Position numbers and translations under genes: made by a program
Shown: positions 23,691-36,578 of the stretch, in pieces
Layout of the letters: the number at the start of each line of letters is the position of its first letter
Position numbering within the stretch: the first letter of the stretch is position 1
Notes under the pieces: generated by a model
Databases searched by the model: none
What the model was told of the DNA's origin: nothing
The model's input: the letters and a program-made list of their open reading frames with translations, nothing else
Assembly: GCA_936432065.2 (NCBI GenBank)
Contig: OW386285.2
Location: 43,021,920 to 43,085,919 of the forward strand
Length of the DNA: 64,000 nt
Reading direction: 5' to 3'
Origin: Rutpela maculata
Lineage: Eukaryota > Arthropoda > Insecta > Coleoptera > Cerambycidae

Positions 23691-25124
23691 AAAGAAGAGT
23701 ATAATAGCATACGTAACATTTTATTGAAATAGATATACCTAAAAATTATAGTCTTCACGGGTTTATTGAATTTTTTATGATTGTTGATGTAAAACCGAAC
23801 TATAAAGAAATCAAACGTGAATTTTACTGACTTCAGTATCGACATTAGGTAATAAGGTTAAACTGGTAAAATTTTCTTTCATAATTCTTAGTAACTTTCA
23901 TTTAAAGGCGGCTCCATTAAAAAAGTATTCTCTCGTTTTCTTGCTATTAAGTATATAGGACTTTCTTCAATTTAGAAAAATTAGATACGAAATAGTGGAA
24001 TCACCTTCTGGACAAGTTTATTTATTCCAAGTTGATATAATGACTGATAGGTCAACAACCGCAACAGATGATGTAATGCTGTCAATCGTACCCCACAGCA
24101 AGAGAAAAGAAACGAATCAGAATAATGCATGGGTTACAAAACACCATTCAACACGTTGTGACTAAGATGAAGATAATGAATGTCAGCGTATAGAAAGAAA
24201 ACACTTAACATGTAGCATAAGTGAAATCGAATAAGAAGCACAGTCATTTAAGAGATAATCCAGTTTAATAAGAAAACGGATTAAAACTTCACGGTAAGTT
24301 ACAATGCAGCAAGACGATCATCACCTTCGGTTGACAGTCGACACAGGCTTCACGCATCTGGTCTATAAATATCAACATGAACTTGACACTGTAATTACAT
24401 GATCAATCTTAAAGGAATCTTAAAGGCATATAAGATACGGCCGGGTAATATAATTATTACCTGAATAACCCAAAGCAAAAAGACGAAGATTACTCACATG
24501 ATAGATACGGATACACCTGACTAATAAAGTGGGAGTTGCTATGTAAATCAAAATTGCAGAGTATTATAAAAATAACATGTTCTATACGTGAACATTTCTT
24601 TAATCATACAAATAAATAGCACGCTAACTACATATTAATTTCGGTCTTCTATTTGCGGCAGTTAGTTTTTAAATGTTTTCAAGGATAAATATATAAAACA
24701 GAGCGTTACAAATCAAATTAATCATATCGAATTTACCACTGTGAGAATAGTGGTGAACCTTGTTGTCGTTACCTAACTGATATTTAAAAAAATATTCGCA
24801 CTAAATCGGTACCAAATAGTTACAATCATAATGCATAAACATAATTTCAATAAAAAAAATTGATAAAAGAAGCTGAAAAATAAAAAAGGGAGATTATATA
24901 ACCTTACTTCAGACGAATATATTTATTTATCAGTCGATGATATGAAAAGATTCTTCCTCAAATTAATTCCGTACACTGACATTGTTATTTTTAAAAACCT
25001 GTCCGAAGACCGATGTTGCTGTTAGTGAAACATATTTTTCTAAATATCAACTTTATGATCTTATTCAGTTTAATATCCACGCGTACACAAACAGTACAAC
25101 AACAATTTCCTGCGACATTACCAT
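23691..25124. other. No gene; one unassigned open stretch
   Basis: About 23958-24164 (+) is open for 68 codons and includes SPSGQVYLFQVDIMTD. It has no start, no recognised family and no convincing splice sites, so I do not call it. Nothing else recognised. Confidence 0.4.
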
Positions 25125-25412
25125 CTGCGGCATCTGGGATTCGTAGTCAGGAGGCCTAGCGCGACTAGCCGTGTTGTCTCGATCAACCGCGAACTAGCCC
25201 ATTGCTACTGCCTTGGCAACACTACTAAACATCCAAGTCTTAACCAGAATTTGAACCTGGGACCCCTTCCCTAGTAGCACAAATGTTGGTTCAACTTTCA
25301 ATCGATATAGGACCAATATTCATAATATAGTGGTCCTACATGGATTGTACGTTAGTCCAATATTTTGTGCTACTAAGAAGTGTCAAGTCGCTATGCATGC
25401 ACCCAGCCACTA
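25125..25412 (-). repeat. tRNA-derived SINE copy, split by a MITE
   Basis: On the minus strand the A-box-like GTGGCTGGGTGC (about 25401-25412) is followed by the B-box-like GGTTCAAATTC (about 25247-25257). Next comes the body word AGACAACACGGCTAGTCG (about 25160-25177), which also occurs in the SINE at 35863. The A and B boxes are pushed apart by the 100-bp MITE at 25274-25373. A short tail follows. It is a retroposon, not a functional tRNA. Confidence 0.7.
25274..25373. mobile_element. 100-bp foldback MITE inside the SINE
   Basis: Starts GTAGCACAAATG and ends with the near-complement TATTTTGTGCTAC, flanked by TA at 25272-25273 and 25374-25375. It separates the tRNA-like head of the SINE into two parts, which proves it inserted after the SINE. 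Confidence 0.75.
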
Positions 25413-25971
25413 AGTGGGCATTTTCCAAATACAATTCCTTAGACAAGATAAAACTACCTTCAAGAAAAAATTTCACCTTGAAGTATAGAATATCTGTTAT
25501 GTTGTCATAACTTGTCCTCTGAAATTTGAATGAATAGTGGATTTAGTTACTCCCAGATATCCTCGTTATCTCTCGCACTATTCATTCGTTTTAGTGTTTT
25601 TCTTCGTTGTAGATGCTGTGACCATCTGCATCTTGTATGCATTTCCAATAGCAGTGACTCACTATTATTTGGTTTAAAGAAATCAAATATTGAAATAGGC
25701 AATCTAAACTCCGTTGATCTGCAAAAGCTCATTATCAATACTTCCATTATTAAAATCCAGGAGTTAAGCTCTGATCTAGGGTATATTAACTCAGCTGCTC
25801 TGCCATTAAGTTTAGAAAATATAATATCTAATAGACAAGTATTTATGGGTGCATTCAGGTTTGTTGTATTTTGGAAAGCTATAATTAAATTTTCGGTAGG
25901 TACTAATAATTTCTGAAGTATTTTTGGGTAACTATCGAAATTAAATATATTATCTACTTGGCAACATAAGG
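25413..25971. other. No gene recognised
   Basis: Overlapping opposite-strand frames at 25530-25916 have no family resemblance. No feature supported. Confidence 0.4.
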
Positions 25972-26098
25972 GCCGTTACTTTCGGTCCCGATTAAACTTT
26001 AACCGTCTGCCAAATCATTGAAAGTACAATTATTTCCATGGTAACTGAATTGGTTTGATCCACCGTTAACGTTTAATCGGGATCGAAAGTAACGGCCC
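25972..26098. mobile_element. 127-bp palindromic MITE
   Basis: GGGCCGTTACTTTCGGTCCC at the left is complemented almost perfectly at the right end. The flanks TAA (25969-25971) and TTA (26099-26101) extend the palindrome. The two inner arms also pair (CCGATTAAAC with GTTTAATCGG). Non-coding. Confidence 0.75.
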
Positions 26099-26959
26099 TT
26101 AGAGGCCATAATTAGGTTCTGACATTGTGGTAAAATTAGAATTTTCGATCTCTGAAATTTCACTATCTAAATTTTAGCTTAGATTTGTGAGTTTAATTAG
26201 AATTCACTCCAGTTTATTTCTTAACATTAATCATAGACTATTATAGCAACCTCTCAACTCATTTGACATACACCTTAATTCCTCTGCTTTACAATGAGGG
26301 CCTTACTGAGGATATCAGGATACTCTACTGTTTTTACATAATAGGGGACCTACTGACGGTCTCAGGGTGTACTATTATATAGATTTGGATGGAAAGCTTA
26401 ATAAAACAAAGACGAGTAACTCAAAAATAAGTTAAAATGAAATAAATATTTCTGATTTGATGTTGTTTCTCTTTTGAGTTAATTCGAATTTAATTACTTT
26501 CAGATTAACTTACATAAAAATAATCCATATCATTGAAGTCTTCGCCTTTTTCTTCTATAACCTCTATGATTCAAGAATGTTTCCATTTTCGTCCATTGTA
26601 CCTTGAAAGTAGATTCCAGGATAAATCTGGTCCGTTCGAAAGCGACAATCTTCTGCTCTTCTTTTTCTGGCTACTCAGTTCACCAAGAACACTGATGTTC
26701 AGGCTATTCAATTCACCCGTTGCGTGATAGTGTTGAAACACAAGGCATTGGCTTAGATTAGGAATTACACGATAAATATGCTCTGACTCTGGGACATTCG
26801 CTAATTTTGCACTAAAACTGTTGCTTTCACGAAATGCATACGACTGCGCCACTTAAGTGTCATAAAAGAGACATTAAGGTTTTAAAAGACAAAAAATACT
26901 TTTTATTCAAACCACAAGGATAAAGATAAATTGGATTATAAAAGCTGAACTACTGTTTT
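26099..26959. other. No gene recognised
   Basis: A 93-codon minus-strand frame at 26571-26852 is open but matches no family I know and has no splice context. It is left uncalled. Confidence 0.4.
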
Positions 26960-27665
26960 AATCACATTTATAATTACTTCCACATCCAGTGGAAGTATAG
27001 TAACGACAAAAAAATTTTAAAAAATTTTTATTGTTCAAATAGGCTTAGAATGTCACGAAACGTCGAGATTTTAAATTTGAGCAAAAAAAAATTTTCTGTC
27101 TGTCGGTCTGTCGGTCTGTGTCGGTCTGTCTGTAACTTTTTTGTGCGCACGTTTACTCTGGAACCGTTTGAGATATTAACTTGAAATTTGGTACACATAT
27201 GTAGTTTGACGAGATCTAGAACTAGATTATATTTTCATCTTGTGCCGTCGAAGGGTTGGGGGGTAAATTGGGGTAAATAGGTAAATCAAGCAGGTAAGAG
27301 TCCATAAAATTGGTATTTAGTATATACAAGAGAAGCTAAGGTCTCAAAAAAAATTTTGGCATTAGCCACCCACATTACCACCCCCACCCCATTATTAAAG
27401 GGGATGAAAAAAAATTGTGATTTAGTGCGTGTACAAGAACCAGAAACTTCAAAATATTTTTTCACCCCCACTACCACCCCCTATAACCACGCCCACCCCG
27501 CTACCGATGTGGGGTATCGTTTTATGGGTTTTTGGGGTAGAGGATTTCAAATATTATATTATTAAAGTTCCATGAACAATTATTTCCACATACAAAATTT
27601 TTTCGTTGTGAGTGACTTGGATAAAAAATCAGGATGTGGAAGTAGTGATTCCTTGGGCAGCGGTT
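26960..27665 (+). repeat. Dispersed 650-bp family, copy C
   Basis: Very similar along its length to the copy at 54855-55565 and in the same orientation. It starts with a self-complementary tip (ACTTCCAC, 5-nt spacer, GTGGAAGT) at 26976-26996. It contains the CTGT/CGGT tract at about 27095-27135 and ends GGATGTGGAAGT and then CCTTGGGCAGCGGTTTT. Low divergence from copy D suggests fairly recent spread. Confidence 0.9.
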
Positions 27666-30600
27666 TTTTCTTATATATAAATATACTCTTTGCCGATTTA
27701 TTGAAGTTCTTATAAAAAATACCTGATCTTCGCAAGTTTTTGAAAATAAGTTAATTTGATAGGTATAATTGCCATATTTTTCAATTATCTCCCGATGATG
27801 CCAGCTTAGTGGGCGAGACACTAGTCAGTATGCTATGTAGTATTTTTGTTTTTGTAGAATTTTATCAAATGTGTTGGCCATCTTGTACATTTTTTTTATT
27901 ATAATGCTTAATAACTAACTTTTCCTTTTTTATGTTATCGAATTTACTATAAACGGACGAACGCACGGACATTTTGAAAGTTATTTTTGACTTTAGAAAA
28001 GCACCTGGAAAGTACATACAATATACACTTTATCTCTGCGACCATGGATTTATATTTACGTACGTTTTTAAATAGCGAGTGACCCAATATTCCGCGAGAA
28101 TTCTAAAATTTTCATTTCACAATAATATCTTACATTACACAGAGTATAATTAGTTTTATAATAATAAAAAAGAACTGGTAATACATGTAAAGAGGCAACA
28201 TTTAAATGAGATTTAAGTGTTTAAAAAGTTAAATACTGTAAATTAAATATTAGGTAACTATATACCTTCCAAAATATATTGTGTCTGACGATTTTATTTT
28301 TATATTTGAGGTGAAAAAATAAGGTAACCATTAATGTTAATATATTTATAAAAATATACTTGTGGAAATTCTAATTGATTTTTTATGCTTTCAACGTAAA
28401 TAATAAAGATATTTTTAGGCATTAAAGTAAAACAGATATTTTGCATACGAAAAAATACACATTTGTAAAACAAATAATTAAAACATTTACTACTTTACTA
28501 TGTTGTAGGTATCTACTTTTTTTATATATAGCCCATGCCAAAGTTGCAAAAACCCCAAAAGTGCAAGGGTAGCGACAAAACATGTCTAATCCCCCCCCGT
28601 TTTCGAGGACAACCAACACGATGGTGATACTCGCGCGGTCCCTAAACGCAAAAACCTCAATATGTCCTGTAAAAGTTCGCAACCAGATATTCAAACGAAA
28701 CCACCCCCTCCTTCAATACCGAAACATGCAAAAATATCCAAACGCGCCGAAAATTGTTTTCTACACGTTTTCAAGGGCGGGGAATACGATGCTAATATTA
28801 TGCTTCCCACCCCTAACCAACTACCCCTGAATGCATAAAATCCCCCTTTTCCTCCATTTCTCGTTGTTAGGCATGCGAGGACTTATTGGATCGTTTTTCT
28901 TTTGAGGAAACTCAATATGTCCTGTAAAATTTTGAAACCAACCATAAATCTATTATTATATGATACCACTTTAATGTGTAACATATACAGAAGCGGTCAA
29001 AATATATTAAACCATCAGACAGAAAAACATTTTTTGTCCGTTTTTTTATTTTGCGAATATTTTAAAAACTAGAGCGCGCAACGACTGGGCCTTTTACAGG
29101 AAAACACCTTTTGGTGGCTACTTCACGCTTACCCCTTTGCTCAAAATACTCACTTTCTAATTCAGAGACATGAACCACTGTCCTTTATTTACAACTACAA
29201 AGATAACTAATCCTGACGATTATTTTTTCTACTTTGTTATGTGATCATATTTTTATTTATATTAATTTCAAATAGGTGGGGCATATAATGCAATTTTCAA
29301 GAATTAAAGTTGATAAAACTAAATATATTTTATTTTTAAATTTCATGGTCACATTTGTTATCAAAACAAAAACACATTTTACGGTCAATTTATCATAAGG
29401 TCAAATAAACAGTTCTTGCAAGATTGTAAATTATGCTGCTAATGATGTTTTAAGATTAAGATGTTCTGAGAATGTGACATTACAAGGTTTGTGCAAATAA
29501 TAGTTCGCTACTGGAATTCATCAATCAGTAATTATTATTGTTTTGTTTATTTACAAGTGTAAAGTTGACTTGTTTCAAGTATCACATAAAGACTTCATTT
29601 TTGTGTGTAAAGATTTTGCTATCAATTTTGATAATTTGTGTACCTATACGTAGAACAAAAGTTAATTAAACTAACAAAAAATTGCACGAAAAATGTATAA
29701 CAATCACAGTACGGAAAGGGATGGGGTTATTTCATGTGTGTAAAAAACTTAAAAATTTAACAGTAAAATATATGAGGATAACGTAATAGCAATTAAAGTC
29801 ACTCTGATATTTGTTAATTATTCACAAATCCACAAACACTATACTACTCATTTTAAATTTTATTAATGCGTGCCGCCAATTAGAACTAATTTTGTTGTTG
29901 TTTGATTGCTGCCCTGTCAATACCAAATGTAATACTAATATTTTAACTTCTAGTTTTCCAGTTTGCAAATAAATATTTGCGTGTACTTAAGGGCAGTTCT
30001 GCATCTTATAATTGTGCCGCTATAATTATTATTTATCGAATTTTTTCTATACTCAAAATTCTCACGAGCCCATATTATGTACTCCAAGATAACATTACAC
30101 CATAGTGTAGATGAATTCGGAATTGTAGTCCATTTTAGACAAGGAGACCTGTGAGGTGTTGATGCAGAATCAGTAACTTCTGTTGAGTTAGCACTTCTAT
30201 GAACTACTATATGGTGTGTTATAAGACACGGAATTTACCTAGTATTACTAACGGCCTTTCAAATTATTGCATCAAATTGTTGCACGTAAAAAATGCATCA
30301 GCCATATGCTGTATTCACAGAATGGTATATAGGTACAGAAGTATATTTAACTTCATTTCACTTTCTGAGAGTATTAAATGAGAAATATATAATTATAATC
30401 GCGAAGTACATCATTAGCTCAGCAAATAATCATCAGACTGACGATGAATCTTTTTACAAGTTAGTCAATGTAAAAGGTGAAAACTATATACACTGATTGG
30501 GTTTCACGACCTTCATTCATTGGAAACTGATGATTTCACCATGAACTGGCAGAAATCCGTGTTTATAACCTTTTTATAGCAAAATCTTGAGAGAAATGAT

Positions 30601-32021
30601 TACGGACAAGACTGAAGGTATTATAGTTTTACCAAACTGGACTAGTAAACTCTCATTAACTTCTCGTTACGAAACCTCTAAAAATTTACCCTTTAAGAAG
30701 AGATGGATGGATTAATCTTTCTCTGATAGCGGGCGGACTTATAAGATAAACTTTTCGAGGAAAGGAGTAAAAGAGTGGATTATGGTAACCACAATATCAT
30801 TTAGAAAGATAACTATGACAGCATTTTGGAAGAAACAAGGCACATTGAAATTTTTGAACCAACCATATCGAATGCCATATCATTGTTTGCAGATAATAAT
30901 TATAAAAATTATAATAAGGAGGAGCTAGTCAAGAGATACCTAAAGGGAGAGTTAAGACCAAAAACTTCCTAAAATAATACTATCGGGACTCAAGACGACG
31001 ATTTTTTGATTCATTGAAAAAAAAGAGATTAGGCCTGCGGAAACACAATCGCATATTAAATAAATAATCTTATCGCAATCGCTTTTTATTTAGAGAGTGT
31101 TCTGTTTGGAAGAGAAGTAGTGAAATATAATAAATGCAACAAACGACTTCAGCTGTTGAAGAGTGATTGTGGTTGAAATAAGTTTTCGTTCCAAATTAAA
31201 TGTGCCAGGAATATTAATATTGATATGAAATAAGGACAACTAGTTGTTCATATCGAAAAATAAATTCGTTGTTTATTGTGATGTTATATTAGGAGTTGTA
31301 ATACATGCGATGACCTTGTGTGGGATAAAAAAAAAGGTGAGTTAGTTAGAGCTTTCCAAAAATATTAAAAACATACTTCAAATATTTCTTAGTAATTCTT
31401 ATATATAAAAATCTTGTAACCTTTCTGGCACCTTTAAGAGAAATTCTTATTTTATTAGGATGAGGTGCGCACCACACGTCGCCGAGCTATCGCAGCTGAC
31501 AATTCGTGATTCTTGTTTTAGATAAATTTTTCAGTTTACTACAATTTCACCTGATCTAAAACCTATTGATATCAATTATCACATACATTATTGGCTTATG
31601 TAATAAAAATAATGTTATTCAAAAAACATTTTATTTTGTTTTTTATTAGTAATTTATTACAATATTTAAAACTACTGAGAATCTATACAGTTTTCAACAA
31701 ACAAATTTTCTATGAATATGAGACGTACTATTTACTCTTACTAGCATCATCTGAGTGGTCTGCAGTTAACCCCATCCCCACCGTTTACTTATGGTATCCA
31801 CATAGATTAACTCTTTGTGAATAGCTATAATTAATTTGTTGGCACTCTACTCGCATTGGGTTGGACGCCAAGGGAAGACCATCAAGCACCGGAACACCGA
31901 AAAAGTCACGCTCCTACTAAAGGTCAAATGCCTCTATGAAATATCAGTTATTGAGAGTGTATAAGGACATATTGTATTGATCAAATTTACGCCAAAGGCA
32001 GCTGGATTGAAGATAAAATTA

Positions 32022-32055
32022 CAAGGTTGCTATTGTTTCAACAATAGTAACCTTG
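32022..32055. repeat. Hairpin, 16-bp stem with 2-nt spacer
   Basis: CAAGGTTGCTATTGTT is followed after TC by its complement with a single G/T exception. It could be the collapsed end of a foldback element. There is nothing to show transcription. Confidence 0.6.
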
Positions 32056-32436
32056 AATTTTAATTTTTGATCAAGCTAATTTTGGTTTAATCCTGGCTGA
32101 TACAGTCCTCTAAGAAACACTGTTCTTAGTATGTAAGTATAAAATATATCTATAACGCCTAAGCCAATGCCCACAACTGAGAGCAACTTCCTTTGTCCCG
32201 CGTTACCAATGACGAGGTTTTCTGAATATTTGGCGTGTGTCATATGCAACCTTTCACGAGTGCAGTTATCGAGTTTCGGGATCCTGTTGTATCCGATCAA
32301 ATTTTAACCAAAACGACGCTACTACGATTTGATTGGCAAATCTATTTTCCTTTGCATGGAAGGATCCAACATCCACAAATTTAGATCGTTGGAGGACTTA
32401 TTAATTCATTGTTAATAAATAATTTTGAGTTATATA

Positions 32437-32467
32437 CTCTGCTCCCATCGCCTCGGTGGGAGCAGAG
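32437..32467. repeat. GC-rich hairpin, 14-bp arms
   Basis: CTCTGCTCCCATCG pairs with CGGTGGGAGCAGAG (one mismatch) across a 3-nt loop. It stands out from the AT-rich surroundings. Role unknown. Confidence 0.6.
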
Positions 32468-33239
32468 CATAAGTCAGTGCAATTATTTTTAAAATAGTGA
32501 CCTCCGCTTTCTAAGTGACAAAATATTCTACATTGTCATGGTTCGCAAATTTAAATTTAGTTTATCTTTCTGTAAACGTACATTGAAATCTCAAAGGTGC
32601 CAATGACACTGAACCTGTTGAGTCACGTAATATGTTATGCATCGAGCTGGTTACAAAAACAATATTAAAATTAATTTAAGGAAAGTACCTATTTTGTAGC
32701 ATCTCGGTTTCCACTTGTTTCTTGTTTCGAGTGAAGCTAATTTACATATATAAATTAGTTATTGCCTTTGAACTAATTTTATTTATAAGGGGAAGTTCAT
32801 TGACGTTGTTATAAAATCTTAAGTACATATTATGGTGTTATTTTCAAGTATTATTAACAACCTAGTTCTAATATATCTCTGATGTTGTGCTGTGTCAGTT
32901 TTATATATAATTAAATCTAGGTCCAGGCAAATTTTATCTCGCACATGAAGCATAAAGAATACCATGAACAGAGAATAAAGAATTATTAATTATACTATTA
33001 TTTTAAAATTAATACACTGGTAAACCTCAGGCGTCCCCGTAGAGCTGACACTCCTATGCTCGGGCCAATGAGCCCTAGTCAGAGAATCGTCCCTAGTTTT
33101 CAAGTTATATTCATTATTCGTGTACTAATTAAACTGCAGGTAATAGTATAACAACAATCTTTTTCTTATTATTGTCAACGTCATGTTAAACGTTTTGTTA
33201 TTCATGAATTATTAGAGTTGGTATCTGCTTGCTGTCTGA

Positions 33240-34470
33240 CGGCATCTGCTTGCTGTCTAACGTTGTTGTTTGTTAAATGCACAGCCACACCAAAGTACTT
33301 TCCCATCAACTCAACGTTATGAAGGGAGCCCTCTTCGCTTCTTCCCAGCTGGTTTTTCCTGAACTATTAATCGTTCAATATTGCCCTTCAGTTGATATAG
33401 CCAAAAAATAAGAGGATTAGAGGGAATATAACGCTGGAGAGTCGCATTAGGGGACAAATTTCTTAGAGATTCTACCTATTAGTGCGATGGAATTCATAGC
33501 AAACATCTCCTGATTGGCAACGCGAAAGCATCAATCCGCTGACTGCCTGCTTCCTGCTTCCCTCACATACCATGTTTCGGAGACGTAAGGAATTGCTCAA
33601 CTGGCAAGTTGCCGGTCTTGCCATTTACATTATTTGCCGAATCTCGTATTCACAGTCGTCAGTGTGACAGTGTCCATAAGAGCTCTAAGTTATACTATCT
33701 TATTTACTATCGCAGTCACCTACCCGTAACATATCCGTGTTGTTATCATTTGCTGAGTCTACAATCATAATTTTGGTTTTGTTGTAATTTGTCCTAATCA
33801 GAGACAATTGTCTGAAGCCTATCCAATAGGTGTAAAAGCTTCTCCAAGCCTAGCGAACGTCGCATCACGTGTTAACTACAGATGCTAGAGAGGATTGGTG
33901 TGAGATCACTGCCCTGTCTGACCCTTTTGACAACTTTTGTTGTCAGAATTAGTGTTGTCTACTTTCATCAAATAGTGTTCTCTTCATACAGATGGAAAAT
34001 AACAAAGACGAGATGTTTAGTAGTCTTCATTTCCAATAATAGAGCCCACAGTTTGTCCCATTCTGCATCCTCAAAAGCCTTACGGTAGTCTACGAAACAA
34101 AGATTCATATTATCTCGTTTTAACTATAAGTTGTCGCAAATTCAATATTTGCTTTCAAATACCGCGTTCTTTAATAAAGCCTGGTTGTACAGGAGATATT
34201 TGCTAACAGAGATATTGCTGACATCTAGTTTGAAAATATATACAGCATTATTTTCGGTGTGTGATAATAATACCAGCAATCAACCTGTAGTTAACACAGG
34301 CATTTGTTGCTACCTTCTTATGTAGTGGTACGAAGATTGGGGTTTTCCAATCAGCGGGCCATATTCCTGTCTTCCATATCTTTTGACATATTCTGTGAAA
34401 GATTCATCTTCACCAACTAGCTCAAGCGGTTCGGCCGTGATATTGTCCAAGGATTGTACACTAAGAAGGA
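33240..34470 (-). pseudogene. LINE reverse transcriptase remnant (same family as 4800-5320)
   Basis: This is a minus-strand non-LTR element in pieces, in the expected order. Around 34065-34110 the frame reads CFVDYRKAFEDAEW, the conserved reverse-transcriptase block with Asp present. Around 33755-33790 it reads TNYNKTKIMIVD, the thumb block. Around 33275-33345 it reads GNIERLIVQEKPAGKKRRG, the basic C-terminal region. The part at 34340-34460 aligns with 5210-5320. Multiple stops and frame breaks exclude function. It is 5'-truncated, with no target duplication found. Confidence 0.8.
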
Positions 34471-34499
34471 TAGTCTATATCGACAAAGTTGTTAGCTTT

Positions 34500-35004
34500 A
34501 AGGTCGACCGACGTGGCGTCACCACTGGTTCTTCTGAGATAAAAAATTCATTGTAATAAATAACTCGTTTTTATATTTTTCCTCACCACTCTTTATATAC
34601 GCATCAGGCGGAGAAAAAAATCCAGACATTGTTTTAGAAGAAAATACATGTGGCAGAGGATCCCAACAAGAAATACGTTTTGTGAAAAGTACTTACCTAA
34701 ATGACTATCAGAAACAACTTTAAATTTAAAAAAGTCCAGCACAAGAGCGAAGAAAGCGCACAAACACAAAAGTTACGTTGGGAAAAACGGTCTGTTAAAA
34801 TTTAAAACATAAATAATAGACTTTTAATAACAAAAATATATCAGAATTTTCTAGTTCACAAAATTCTAATTCACAATACACTGTGTTTAGATATCTCAAA
34901 AAGCTCTCAAAAAAATACAACAAACAGGCTCAAATATTCAAGAAAATACACTCTTAGGAAGAAAAGATAGTTAAGCACCAGTTCTGACGTCACCGACCGA
35001 CCTT
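34500..35004. mobile_element. 505-bp foldback element
   Basis: AAGGTCGACCGACGTGG and CACCACTGG near the left end are matched by their near-complements at the right end (CACCAGTTCTGACGTCACCG and CGACCTT). The AAGGTCG tip is shared with the MITE at 17598-18139. I could not confirm a target duplication. Confidence 0.55.
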
Positions 35005-35862
35005 CAACCTTCAGATGGTGGGTAACGTTGTAGCATAGGTAATAAGCTATCCTCTTCTATATATTGTTTATAATCCTTGTATATTGTCGACTCAGCTACT
35101 TTTCCAGGTTTTAGTTTTTATATGACAACCTCCACTTTTGAATTAATATTGAAAGTTCATTTTCTTAGTCTTGCTGCCAGCCATCTTCTACTTCCGGATG
35201 ATCACTTTCTAAAAACTTTCGTTTGCCATTGACGCTGAACTTCAATAATTTGATCCCTGTCAGTTTTTAGAATACCTACGTATTAGGTTTAAATTCACGT
35301 GTAATTATACTCTTTGTTCGAAAAAAATCCTTGCTATTATTGTGGCCAGCATGTGAACAACAACAACATATATCTTTTAATTAAAACTCCGCATCTGTAT
35401 TGGCTAACTATTATATGTGTGAGATTAATTAGATGGTGTTTAAACAAATCACGTTCAATTAGAAGATTAAAACCGGGAAGGCCCTCTTTTCGAGGTGCGG
35501 CGTTTAATTCCCCCAGTGTAATAATGTGTATCAAATTAATCAGTATATCTAATGATCCTTGCATTCCGCTGTAACGTGTGTTTTTCTCCTTTCATCCGTT
35601 ACTACCATAGCGTGTCTGGGTGTAATAATTATATAAAACTTCCTTTTACTAATTAGATGGAAGGATATTTCTTTCCAGACAAGTAACTATATGTTATTAA
35701 TTAGAAATACCTGAATTCTCTTTTATTACTATCTTAAGTACAGTTCATATACAAGCTTTTAATTTGGCAGTACTGAAATAGATATAGTCTTTGCCAGATG
35801 TTCTTAATTTTTGAAAAAATAATTGAATCGCCTTAAAAAAATATATCTAAAAATTATGAAAT
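35005..35862. other. No gene recognised
   Basis: The overlapping opposite-strand frames at 35314-35574 are unrecognised. No feature supported. Confidence 0.4.
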
Positions 35863-36245
35863 AGACTCAGTGGCTCAGTGCTAACGCGTAAGGCTTTAGA
35901 CCACGGGGCCCCGGGTTCGAATCTTGGTCCGTTTGTGACGTTTTTCACGTGTTGCCGAGGCAGTAGCAGTGGGCTAGACTGAAGTTGTGTGATAGACAAC
36001 ACGGCTAGTCGCTCCCCTCGCCTGAGTTCGAGTCTCGCATTATTTTCGGGGGTCCGTAACCAAGGCAACTAGACATTATGTCATATTTGTACTTGCCGAT
36101 TTTCCATGTGGCTGTTTTACCGGAGTATCTTGTGGAATTTCTGGAAGGCCAACTCGTTATTTACCGCGAGAATCTAATGTCACCTCATAAACAACAAGAG
36201 ATCCAACAGGGCCTGCATTAAATCTTTTTGATAATAATAATAATT
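35863..36245 (+). repeat. tRNA-derived SINE with ATA-type tail
   Basis: The head contains an A-box-like GTGGCTCAGTGCTAACGC and a B-box-like GGTTCGAATC at about 35913-35922. The body includes AGACAACACGGCTAGTCG (about 35994-36011), shared with the SINE at 25125. A second B-box-like word, GAGTTCGAGTCTC, lies at about 36024-36036. The element ends in an ATA-repeat tail at about 36230-36245. The frame on the other strand is a shadow. It is not a functional tRNA gene, because the acceptor and anticodon stems do not pair properly. Confidence 0.75.
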
Positions 36246-36578
36246 TAGGTTATTTTTTTAATGAAGATATAAAATAATGTAATTCATCGGATTTTAATAG
36301 AAATTTACGAATATTTAAAAAAATGACCATTACAGTCAGCCATATTGTCTTCGCCATTTTAATTAATAATTTTTGACATCAAGTTCAGCCACTCCTAAAA
36401 TACCTAATTATTATACATACATAAATTTTTTTACGCGCGAAGTTGCGCAAAGTAATATTATTTCTGTAAATTGACGTATATTTTAAGGCATATTTTAAGA
36501 CAAATGGAAATAATTATTAAAATAAATATAAAACAAATACTTAGCTAATTTCACTCATATGGTAGGCAACAATAGTAG

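Larger units (their letters stand above)
27666..33239. other. Long sparse stretch without recognised genes
   Basis: Mostly AT-rich and featureless. Around 28550-28945 there is a C-rich patch in which CTCAATATGTCCTGTAAAA occurs twice (about 28656 and 28910), possibly an eroded repeat. Around 30824-30970 (+) an open stretch reads EETRHIEIFEPTISNAISLF. It looks coding-like but is preceded by stops and is unrecognised. Two compact hairpins are listed separately. Confidence 0.45.

Noticed and set aside
23958..24164. 68-codon open stretch as an exon
   Set aside because: No acceptable acceptor or donor at its ends and no recognised family.
26571..26852. 93-codon minus-strand ORF
   Set aside because: Fairly complex composition but no family resemblance, splice sites or repeat partner, so not called.
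35863..35935. Functional tRNA gene
   Set aside because: A and B boxes are present, but the acceptor and anticodon stems do not pair and the sequence continues into a SINE body and ATA tail.
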